Assembly: GCA_001796995.1 (NCBI GenBank)
Contig: MGOB01000037.1
Location: forward strand, 28,503 to 37,031
DNA from: Chloroflexi bacterium RBG_16_68_14
Lineage (GTDB): Bacteria > Chloroflexota > Dehalococcoidia > DSTF01 > RBG-16-68-14
DNA: 8,529 nucleotides
Direction of reading: 5' to 3'
Position 1 is the stretch's first letter. Each line of letters begins with the position of its first letter. Positions 1 to 4,891 of this stretch are shown here, piece by piece. Below the pieces are notes generated by a model. That model saw only the letters and a list, made by a program, of their open reading frames with translations, ran no database searches and had not been told where the DNA came from. Made by a program: the position numbers and the translations under genes.

Positions 1-26
1 TGTCGTGGCTCAGCAGATCAGGCTGG

Positions 27-263
27 CTAGCGGATGCCGCAGGTGGCGCAGTGGCCGCTGGCGCAAGAAGCGCAAGCGCTCCCGGCGCTCATCGCCCGCG
101 CGGAGCCGTCCGCTGCCTTGGAGAAGGAGACGAAGGTGGAGATGGCTCGCGCCGCTCCCGGGTGCCCCGATGGGCAGGTAGCGGGCTCCTCCGACCGGCT
201 GATGGGGCGCAGCAACTCGAACCGCTGCTGACAGGGGCGGCAGTGGTACTCGTAGAGAGGCAC
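27..263 (-). CDS. FmdB-family zinc-ribbon protein
   Basis: This gene encodes a 78-residue FmdB-type small zinc-ribbon protein. The family is often annotated as putative regulatory, and its biochemical role is poorly known. The N-terminus MPLYEYHCRPC has the family's usual MPxYEYxCxxC opening, with Cys8 and Cys11 as the first metal knuckle. The second knuckle is usually CPxCG but here reads CPSGH (about residues 30-34), so His34 may replace a cysteine. A Ser/Ala-rich middle leads to a Cys-rich tail (ACASCASGHCATCG), a feature seen in many family members. The start is GTG at 263-261. It is supported by a GAGAGGAGG Shine-Dalgarno site (rc 271-279) seven bases upstream and by the fit to the family N-terminus. 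A good promoter lies just upstream. It is transcribed away from the redox operon. The family call is firm, but the function is unknown. Confidence 0.88.
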   Translation of the reverse strand: MPLYEYHCRPCQQRFELLRPISRSEEPATCPSGHPGAARAISTFVSFSKAADGSARAMSAGSACASCASGHCATCGIR

Positions 264-291
264 TCACACTCCTCCTCTCGAGGCGCACAAC

Positions 292-321
292 ATGCTACTA
301 CCGCCATTCTCCACTTGTCAA
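292..321 (-). promoter_or_regulatory. Probable sigma70-type promoter of the FmdB gene
   Basis: On the minus strand a perfect TTGACA (rc 316-321) is followed, after an 18-base spacer, by TAGCAT (rc 292-297), which matches the -10 consensus at four of six positions. Transcription would begin near 284-286. That leaves a leader of about 20 nt carrying the GAGAGGAGG ribosome site and the GTG start. The -35 box overlaps one arm of a 9-bp inverted repeat (311-319 with 361-369). Confidence 0.55.
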
Positions 322-381
322 CCTGCTCCCGCTGGCAAACGGGGCGACTCGGCATCTGCGGACAAGTGGGCCATTTGGCTC

Positions 382-416
382 TTGTCTTGGTGCGAGCGCC
401 ATGCCTAAGGTATGGT
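382..416 (+). promoter_or_regulatory. Weak candidate promoter(s) for the 497-3627 operon
   Basis: Two overlapping weak candidates are visible: TTGTCT (382-387) with an 18-base spacer to TAAGGT (406-411), and TTGGTG (387-392) with an 18-base spacer to TATGGT (411-416). Either would give a leader of roughly 75 nt before the first gene. Matches are only moderate, so the exact site is uncertain. The position, in a 233-bp divergent intergenic region, makes a promoter somewhere here likely. Confidence 0.25.
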
Positions 417-496
417 GAACTTTTCGCGCTGGACCTGCGTAGGGGGGCACGCCCAAGCTGCGCTGGTTCGGCATGGGAAGGGAGGCGCTGGACGAC

Positions 497-1333
497 ATGT
501 GTCGCATGTGCGAATGGCTGGGCGACGGGGACATCTGGTACAAGAACCCCAGGAACTACGCCAACCGGATGTACAAGCTGCGGGAGCCCGGCAAGAAGGC
601 GACCCCCTTCACGGGCGGCGCCGAGGGGCTGGCCAGCGGCCTTAACCGGGCGATCCAGGCGAAGGCCGATGGCGACCTCGAGACGTACCAACAGATCATC
701 AAGGAGATCAACGAGCGCGATGCCACGCGCCCCGGCGGCCAGGTGCTGCCCCTGCAAGACTGCATCGACCTGGTGAGGGATATCGGGACGCCGGTAGCCG
801 CCATGCACTGCATCTGCCGCAAGACCACCCGCGCCGAGGAAGAGCAGAGCATCAACGAGTACAGCTGCCTGGGCCTGGGCACCGGCATGTTCAAGTGGGA
901 GCGCTGGCCGGAACGCTATCGGGGCGGCGTGCAGTTCCTCACCCCCGAGCAGGCTGCCGAGTTTCTCGAATACTGGGACCAGCGCGGGATGGTCCACATG
1001 GTGATGCAGGAGGGCGGCGATTTCATCGGCGGCCTCTGCAATTGCGACTACCCGGACTGCGTCCCCATCCGCCAGCGGGTCGACTACGGTCTTAACTACC
1101 GGCTCACCAAAGGCGAGAACATCTGCGAGGTGGATTATGAGCGGTGCAACGGCTGCGGCGAGTGCCTCGGCCGCTGTCAGTTCAACGCCCTCAAGTACGA
1201 GGCCACCATCGACAAGCCCAACATCGATCCCATGATGTGCTTCGGCTGCGCGCTCTGCATGACCGCCTGCAACCGCCAGGCCATCCGCCTGGTGCCGCGC
1301 AGGCAGTACGCGGCCCTGCAATACGTGTGGTAG
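497..1333 (+). CDS. Cys-rich 4Fe-4S ferredoxin-domain protein
   Basis: This is a 278-residue cytoplasmic iron-sulfur protein with no signal peptide or membrane segment. Its C-terminal third is a 2[4Fe-4S] ferredoxin domain with CNGCGECLGRC (217-227) and CFGCALCMTAC (248-258). Both motifs have normal CX2CX2CX3C spacing but lack the usual proline after the fourth cysteine. The N-terminal part carries another conserved-looking cysteine set: HCICR (104-108), C124, and GLCNCDYPDC with cysteines 181, 183 and 188. These could bind a further cluster or metal. I recall this layout from ferredoxin-like proteins of anaerobes that begin 'MCxxC...WYxNPxNYA'. The start at 497 was chosen because the protein then begins MCRMCEW and GGAGG (481-485) lies 11 bases upstream. 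An ATG at 473 in the same frame, adding eight residues, has no ribosome site. It is the first gene of the operon and probably an electron-transfer partner of the next two genes. Its redox partner and substrate are unknown. Confidence 0.85.
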   Translation: MCRMCEWLGDGDIWYKNPRNYANRMYKLREPGKKATPFTGGAEGLASGLNRAIQAKADGDLETYQQIIKEINERDATRPGGQVLPLQDCIDLVRDIGTPVAAMHCICRKTTRAEEEQSINEYSCLGLGTGMFKWERWPERYRGGVQFLTPEQAAEFLEYWDQRGMVHMVMQEGGDFIGGLCNCDYPDCVPIRQRVDYGLNYRLTKGENICEVDYERCNGCGECLGRCQFNALKYEATIDKPNIDPMMCFGCALCMTACNRQAIRLVPRRQYAALQYVW

Positions 1334-1352
1334 AGGCAAAGGGACGAGGGAT

Positions 1353-1622
1353 ATGATACCGGTCAACCCTGTCATCACCATCGACCGCGAACGCTGCACC
1401 ACCCCGTTCGACTGCAAGCGCTGCCTGCGGGTCTGCCCGCCGGCGGTCTTCGCCGTCCACGCCGCGAAGATCGTCCGTGGGGTGGAGACGGACAGGACAG
1501 AGCCTGGCGCCTACCTGCTGGCGGCCGTCTACCGGGACAAGTGCACCGGCTGCATGAAGTGCGTCGAGGTCTGCCCCGTTGGCGCCCTCACCGTGGCCAT
1601 GCCCCAGGAGGTGCGGGCATGA
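1353..1622 (+). CDS. Two-cluster 4Fe-4S ferredoxin
   Basis: This is an 89-residue ferredoxin that probably carries electrons in the cytoplasm for its operon neighbours. The second cluster motif, CTGCMKCVEVCP (64-75), is canonical CX2CX2CX3CP. The first, CTTPFDCKRCLRVCP (15-29), has CX5CX2CX3CP spacing: three extra residues separate the first two cysteines. About 35 residues separate the motifs, longer than in clostridial-type ferredoxins, and the insert VRGVETDRTEPGAYL holds no cysteines. The start at 1353 is preceded by AAAGGGA (1338-1344) at eight bases. It begins 19 nt after the upstream Cys-rich gene and its TGA overlaps the ATG of the next gene (ATGA at 1619-1622), which implies translational coupling. 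The ferredoxin identity is firm; the partner enzyme is inferred only from position. Confidence 0.9.
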   Translation: MIPVNPVITIDRERCTTPFDCKRCLRVCPPAVFAVHAAKIVRGVETDRTEPGAYLLAAVYRDKCTGCMKCVEVCPVGALTVAMPQEVRA

Positions 1623-2188
1623 CCTCCGCCGAGACCCGGTACTCCTTCGACCTGGCGGAGGAGATGGCGCAGCAGTTGGAGCAGGAGTTCGGGCCGGAAG
1701 CGCTCCGGGGCGAGCTCCAGAAGGCCTTCGGCGGCGGAGGCGCCAGCCCCAAGGGGGCTCAGGCCGACAGCTTCTTCACCGACTTCGGCCGCCGCTGGAT
1801 GCAGCGCACGATAGAGCTGGGCGAGCAGTACACGGACCGGACGTATGAAACGCTGAAGGACGCGGCGAAGAAGGTCGAAACGCTCTCGTTCCCCTTCATC
1901 TCCCAGCGCTTCATCGAGATCGCCTACCTGAGCACCCAGCCCGTATACAGCCTGCCCATCGTGGAGAACAGCGGCCGGGGCCTCACCTTCAGGATGCCCT
2001 TCTGCGGCCACTTCAAGGCGATCAGGGAGGGGATGGGAGAGGAGTTCGCCGACCAGCTCCACTGCAAGAACGCGTGCCTGGCGGCGTGTCAGACCGCCTT
2101 CGAGCACTTTGGATTCAGCGTGGCGGTCGCCATGGACGCCGCCGTGCCCAAGGATGAGTACTGCCAGTTCAGCATCAGACGGGCCTGA
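1619..2188 (+). CDS. Cys-rich protein, possibly ATC-hydrolase-like or V4R-like
   Basis: This is a 189-residue soluble protein that I cannot assign with certainty. The N-terminal half is acidic and helical-looking, with a Gly-rich stretch at 38-42. The C-terminal half carries the likely functional residues: C129 in MPFCGH, the array HCKNACLAAC with cysteines 149, 153 and 157 (CX3CX3C), and C182 in DEYCQFSI. The ending, a Gly/Pro-Asp-x-x-C-x-F strand, recalls the C-terminus of two families: L-2-amino-thiazoline-4-carboxylate hydrolase-like proteins and V4R/4-vinyl-reductase small-molecule-binding domains. I recognise a pattern only, without alignment. Translation is coupled to the ferredoxin through an ATGA overlap. 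AGGAGG (1606-1611) lies seven bases before the ATG, so the longer in-frame ATG at 1541 is not used. Together with the two upstream genes it suggests a redox or thiol/sulfur-related unit. The cysteines could bind an Fe-S cluster or a metal. Confidence 0.75.
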   Translation: MTSAETRYSFDLAEEMAQQLEQEFGPEALRGELQKAFGGGGASPKGAQADSFFTDFGRRWMQRTIELGEQYTDRTYETLKDAAKKVETLSFPFISQRFIEIAYLSTQPVYSLPIVENSGRGLTFRMPFCGHFKAIREGMGEEFADQLHCKNACLAACQTAFEHFGFSVAVAMDAAVPKDEYCQFSIRRA

Positions 2189-2220
2189 GGCTCGCTGCCC
2201 CGCGGCACCTGGATCGACGC

Positions 2221-2937
2221 ATGCTCATTGACCTCCATAACCACACCGGTTGGGGCTCCGGCGATAGCCACCTGGATCCTTCCGAGCTCATCGAGCGCGC
2301 CCGTCGCTGGGGCCTGGACGGCATTGCCATCACGGAGCACAACCAGGTCTGGGACCCGGAGAAGATCGAAGCGCTCCGTCGCCGCCACAACTTTCCCGTC
2401 ATCGGCGGCGCCGAGGTGGATACCGACATTGGGCACGTCCTGGTCTTCGGCCTTCAGGGGCCGCGTCGCTGGCTCCGGCTCCCCAGCCTCGAGGAGCTGC
2501 GCTCGCTGGTCGACGAGGCGGGCGGTGTGATCATTGCGGCCCATCCCTTTCGTGGCCTGTTGACCGCTGCAAGCTCCAGCCACCCCAGCGAGGACGAGTG
2601 GAGCCAACTAATTAGCCACCACCGCTGGAACATGGTGGACGCCGTCGAAGTGTACAACGGCCTCGCCGGTTCCCAGCAACGCGGGCTGGCCGCAGAGCTG
2701 GCCCGCCGTCTCGATCTGCCGACCACCGGCGGCAGCGATACGCACCGCTTCATGGACGTGGCCACCTCCTTCACCATCGTCGACGGTGAGCTCAGAGACG
2801 AGCGAGACCTGATGGCAGCGATCAAGGCGCGCCGCTGTCGAGGAGGGGACTGGGCCTCGGAAGGACTGGTCGATAAGCGACGGAAGGAGCTGATAGGCGC
2901 CACCTCAAGGTGGGCGCCTATGTCCTCCAAGGAGTGA
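2221..2937 (+). CDS. PHP-domain metal-dependent phosphoesterase
   Basis: This encodes a 238-residue PHP-domain protein, a TIM-like barrel hydrolase that usually uses two or three metal ions to cleave phosphoesters. The metal ligands appear in the expected order: DLHNHT (H6, H8), D15, TEHN (H40), GAEVD (E65), AAHPF (H108), VEVYN (E143) and GSDTH (D173, H175). All typical motifs are present, so it should be active. Candidate substrates in this class include 3',5'-nucleoside bisphosphates and short oligonucleotides (RNase AM/YciV type), but at 238 residues it is shorter than YciV and closer to generic stand-alone PHP proteins. The start at 2221 gives the canonical MLIDLHNHT opening, although no clear Shine-Dalgarno site precedes it. 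The 32-nt gap from the upstream gene may allow reinitiation. The last codons lie in a strong hairpin. The next gene starts three bases after the stop. Confidence 0.88.
   Translation: MLIDLHNHTGWGSGDSHLDPSELIERARRWGLDGIAITEHNQVWDPEKIEALRRRHNFPVIGGAEVDTDIGHVLVFGLQGPRRWLRLPSLEELRSLVDEAGGVIIAAHPFRGLLTAASSSHPSEDEWSQLISHHRWNMVDAVEVYNGLAGSQQRGLAAELARRLDLPTTGGSDTHRFMDVATSFTIVDGELRDERDLMAAIKARRCRGGDWASEGLVDKRRKELIGATSRWAPMSSKE
2894..2920 (+). other. Hairpin inside the 3' end of the PHP gene
   Basis: TAGGCGCCACC (2894-2904) pairs with GGTGGGCGCCTA (2909-2920) around a TCAA loop, with one extra G as a bulge. No T-tract follows, so it does not look like an intrinsic terminator. It lies within coding sequence, ten bases before the AGGAG ribosome site (2930-2934) of the next gene, and could affect coupling or mRNA stability at this junction. 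Confidence 0.5.
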
Positions 2938-2940
2938 GCC

Positions 2941-3627
2941 ATGGCAGTACGTCCCAGGCGAAAGGACCCCATCTCCACCCGGCCCGTCTACCTGCCCAAG
3001 GTGCCCGCCAAAGAGCTCCAAGAGGTGGCCAAGGCGAGGACATCGGCGGCAGCACCTGGTCTCCGCATCTACACAGACGGTGCGCCGGGCGACCCTGACA
3101 TCGAGAAGCTAGCGCAGCTCGTAGCCCAGGCCGAAGCGGGCGCTGCGGTAGTGGGGGAGTTGCTATCGGAGCTGGCAGGCCGGCCCCACCGGGAGGTACG
3201 AGACACCGTTGCCGCTCTGGCCCACGGCCTCGCCTGGGCCCGGATCCGTGACCCGGCGAAGCAGGACTACCGGGTCCTGCCCCTGCGCGGCGAGATAGAC
3301 CAGGAGGAGGCGCGCTTTCGCGCCCGGTCGCTCCCCGAGTACCCGGGCCTCCAGGCGCCGTCGCCGCCTGTCGCAGCGATGTATGACGCCTCCCGGGTGC
3401 AGGCCGCGTACCGGGAAGTGCTGCCCCAGGGCCGAGATGACGGCGGCAGCACCTACATCGTCATCACCGGCCGGCGGCTCGGCCGCTGGGACGCGAAGGC
3501 GGGCAGGTGGACGCCCCTGGCCGTGCTCCCCGGCCCCCCAGTCCTCGTGTCCGTGAGCGGCCTGGAGGGCTCCGCCGAGCCGAACTCGCTGGTCGCGGAG
3601 ATCCGTGGGGCGCTGAGTCGTCGCTAA
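2941..3627 (+). CDS. Conserved hypothetical protein, possibly DUF6775-like
   Basis: This is a 228-residue soluble protein with a basic N-terminus (MAVRPRRKD), no signal peptide and no membrane segment. I do not recognise it with confidence. The order of short motifs recalls the N-terminal part of DUF6775, described as putative metallopeptidases and mainly archaeal: an opening strand LRIYTD (41-46), ARIRDPAK (about 100-107), LPLRGEIDQEEARFR, YIVITGRRLGRWD followed by GRW, and a strand ending VSVSGL. If that is right, this copy ends soon after the VSVSGL strand and lacks the C-terminal half, where I recall further conserved residues. No HExxH zinc motif is present. The start at 2941 is well supported: AGGAG (2930-2934) lies six bases upstream and the PHP stop three bases upstream. 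Its role cannot be stated. The PHP neighbour suggests co-expression only. A short imperfect tandem duplication spans the stop codon. Confidence 0.72.
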   Translation: MAVRPRRKDPISTRPVYLPKVPAKELQEVAKARTSAAAPGLRIYTDGAPGDPDIEKLAQLVAQAEAGAAVVGELLSELAGRPHREVRDTVAALAHGLAWARIRDPAKQDYRVLPLRGEIDQEEARFRARSLPEYPGLQAPSPPVAAMYDASRVQAAYREVLPQGRDDGGSTYIVITGRRLGRWDAKAGRWTPLAVLPGPPVLVSVSGLEGSAEPNSLVAEIRGALSRR

Positions 3628-3652
3628 CAGCCGGCGCTGAGTCTTAGCAAAC
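3609..3652 (+). repeat. Imperfect 24-bp tandem duplication at a gene end
   Basis: GGCGCTGAGTC occurs exactly at 3609-3619 and again at 3633-3643. The following bases are similar (GTCGCTAAC versus TTAGCAAAC), which gives a repeat period of 24 bases. The TAA stop of the hypothetical gene (3625-3627) lies in the first copy. The second copy makes up most of the 38-nt gap before the convergent gene's stop codon. No intrinsic terminator is visible in that gap in either direction. Confidence 0.5.
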
Positions 3653-3665
3653 CAGGCAAAGCGGG

Positions 3666-4598
3666 CTACGTCCCTGCCAGGCGGCTGACCACGGGCGCCA
3701 TCATCTCGAAGACATCGCCGGAGAAGGCGACGTAGGAGAAGCCGTACTCCTCTCGACGGCGCTGGAGCTCCTCCACCATCTGATCCACGGTGCCAACGAG
3801 AACATGGGGTGACTCCAGCACTTCCTCCGGCGCGAGGCCGAAGCCGGGAGCCACGCGCTCCGCCGTTCCCTGTCGGTCGTCCGTGACCACGCTGGCGAAG
3901 ACGGTCACCTGCATCTCCAGGTCGTCGAACCTGGCCCCAGCGGCCTTACGGATCCAGCCCATCTTCTCAGCGGTTGCCGCCGCGCTGCCCGTCGCGGCGA
4001 CGGCGGGGTTTACCATGCCCTCTGCCAGCGAGAAGTTCACGGCCACGATATCGGCCTCTCGGGCCGCCAGTGAGAGCACACGCCTGCCGCCGCCCCCCAC
4101 CAGGAAGGGCGGATGCGGCTTCTGGGCCGGCTTCGGCGTTCCCTCGTGGCCGGTGATGGTGTAGTACCGGCCGGTAAAGGAGAAGCCGCCCTCCGCGAAG
4201 AAGCCCTTCATGATCTTCAGCGCTTCCTCCAGCCGGCCGATGCGCACGCCGGGAGCGTCATAGGGGATGCCCGACTGCTGGTAGTCGCTCACCATCCAGC
4301 CGGCGCCCAGGCCGATCTCGAGACGGCCGCCGGAGAGCACGTCCAGGGTGGCGAGCTCCTTGGCCAGCACCAGGGGGTGCCGGTAGTCGTTGTCGAGGAC
4401 GAGGGTGCCCAGGCGCAACGTCTTCGTGGCGTCGGCGGCGGCCATGAGCGCGGGAAGGGGCGCCAATTGGTCGGTGAAGTGGTCCGGGATGAACAGCGTG
4501 GAGAAGCCCAGCTCCTCGATCTTGCGCGCCTTGGCCGCCCACTCCTCTCCTGAGGCCGCCCTTGAACTCTGAAGGCCGAAACGAAACTTGCGCGGCAT
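3666..4598 (-). CDS. LLM-class F420/FMN-dependent oxidoreductase (MSMEG_2516-like)
   Basis: This is a 310-residue member of the bacterial luciferase-like monooxygenase superfamily, a TIM barrel that uses reduced flavin or coenzyme F420. The sequence is strongly like the 'probable F420-dependent oxidoreductase, MSMEG_2516 family': RFGLQ near the N-terminus, EELGFSTLFIPDHF, LRLGTLVLDNDYRHP, LATLDVLSGGRLEIGLGAGW, then PPFLVGGGGRRVLSLAAREADIVA in the barrel's C-terminal half. The GGGGRR loop is typical of cofactor phosphate binding. Length is normal for the family. The start at 4598 is chosen because AGGAGGG (rc 4606-4612) lies seven bases upstream and MPRKFRFG matches the family start. The ATG at 4643 would add 15 unrelated residues. 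It stands alone on the minus strand, converging on the redox operon and divergent from the phosphatase-kinase-lyase operon. Substrate is unknown. F420 use is family inference, and no F420 biosynthesis gene is visible. Confidence 0.9.
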   Translation of the reverse strand: MPRKFRFGLQSSRAASGEEWAAKARKIEELGFSTLFIPDHFTDQLAPLPALMAAADATKTLRLGTLVLDNDYRHPLVLAKELATLDVLSGGRLEIGLGAGWMVSDYQQSGIPYDAPGVRIGRLEEALKIMKGFFAEGGFSFTGRYYTITGHEGTPKPAQKPHPPFLVGGGGRRVLSLAAREADIVAVNFSLAEGMVNPAVAATGSAAATAEKMGWIRKAAGARFDDLEMQVTVFASVVTDDRQGTAERVAPGFGLAPEEVLESPHVLVGTVDQMVEELQRRREEYGFSYVAFSGDVFEMMAPVVSRLAGT

Positions 4599-4627
4599 CC
4601 TTACTCCCTCCTGTGAATTAGCCGCCC

Positions 4628-4657
4628 AGTGTACCAGCTTCAAGGAAGCAGGGACAA
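4628..4657 (-). promoter_or_regulatory. Candidate promoter of the LLM oxidoreductase gene
   Basis: On the minus strand TTGTCC (rc 4652-4657) and TACACT (rc 4628-4633) are separated by 18 bases, each matching the sigma70 consensus at four of six positions. Transcription would start near 4620, giving a leader of about 22 nt that carries the strong AGGAGGG ribosome site. The upstream edge of this promoter is only 13 bases from the palindromic element beginning at 4670. Confidence 0.4.
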
Positions 4658-4669
4658 ACCCTTCTCGCC

Positions 4670-4822
4670 GAGACTGCTGAGTAAGGATCTGCTAGGCGTA
4701 CTCTAGGAGACGCCGATCGGGTCTCCCCAATCCCCGTGGGACAGGCTTTAGCCTGTCGCCGTCGGGCTGAAGCCCGACCCGCAGGATTATCCAGCAGTCT
4801 CTCTCGCCGCCGGACGCCTAGC
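4670..4822. repeat. Palindrome-rich intergenic element (REP/MITE-like)
   Basis: This 153-bp segment is filled with inverted repeats. GAGACTGCTG (4670-4679) has an exact inverted copy at 4792-4801, and the match extends to 13 of 15 bases (4670-4684 with 4787-4801). GCTAGGCGT (4691-4699) has an exact inverted copy ACGCCTAGC at 4814-4822. The two pairs interlock rather than nest. Between them lie three hairpins in a row: 4706-4726 (GGAGAC/GTCTCC around the palindrome CCGATCGG), 4740-4757 and 4761-4778. There is no ORF of note and no clear target-site duplication. It lies between two divergent genes, so a terminator role is unlikely. It may be a non-autonomous mobile repeat, a regulatory or structured-RNA region, or a decayed element. 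The repeats themselves are directly visible; the class is inference. Confidence 0.6.
4740..4778. repeat. Paired hairpins, REP/REPIN-like unit
   Basis: Two perfect 7-bp stems lie three bases apart: GACAGGC-TTTA-GCCTGTC (4740-4757) and GTCGGGC-TGAA-GCCCGAC (4761-4778). The two are related in design: each has an arm ending GGC, a TTTA or TGAA tetraloop, and an arm starting GCC. Similar paired 'GGCTTNAGCC' hairpins occur as dispersed intergenic repeats in many GC-rich genomes, and REP elements of this form are moved by RAYT transposases. Whether this copy is one of many in its genome cannot be seen here. Confidence 0.6.
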
Positions 4823-4824
4823 GT

Positions 4825-4864
4825 GGCTCGCAAGCGACCTGTACCATAGGCTTGCGTTCGAGCC
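4825..4864 (+). promoter_or_regulatory. Dyad upstream of the phosphatase-kinase-lyase operon
   Basis: CGCAAGC (4829-4835) and GCTTGCG (4850-4856) form a 7-bp dyad with a 14-base centre. The outer bases GGCT (4825-4828) and AGCC (4861-4864) add four more pairs if TTCG (4857-4860) bulges out. The centre holds TACCAT (4842-4847), a possible -10 box, although no good -35 box stands 16-18 bases before it. It could be an operator over the promoter or a leader hairpin. It ends 27 bases before the GTG start. Confidence 0.3.
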
Positions 4865-4891
4865 CTGCGCTGGGAGTAGGTGGAGGACCCT

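Noticed and set aside
473..496. Earlier ATG for the Cys-rich ferredoxin protein
   Set aside because: No ribosome site precedes it, while the ATG at 497 has GGAGG upstream and gives the expected MCxxC opening. It remains possible.
51..776. Rightward open frame of 241 codons across the FmdB gene and the divergent promoter region
   Set aside because: It overlaps two genes in other frames, is Arg/Ala/Ser-rich without motifs, and has no supported start.
89..1417. Long antisense open frame (442 codons) over the FmdB gene and the Cys-rich ferredoxin-protein gene
   Set aside because: It is a GC-driven shadow: its sequence is low-complexity Ala/Val/Leu with no motif, and it lies opposite a gene with clear Fe-S motifs.
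4690..4780. Intrinsic terminator from the tandem hairpins
   Set aside because: The hairpins lie between two divergent gene starts, no T-tract follows either stem, and no gene ends there.
4825..4880. tRNA-like sequence around GTTCGAGCCC (4856-4865)
   Set aside because: It has the T-loop consensus and a 7-base anticodon-like loop, but the T-stem does not pair, no acceptor stem is found and the apparent anticodon ACC is unlikely. A decayed tRNA end used as an attachment site cannot be excluded but is not supported.
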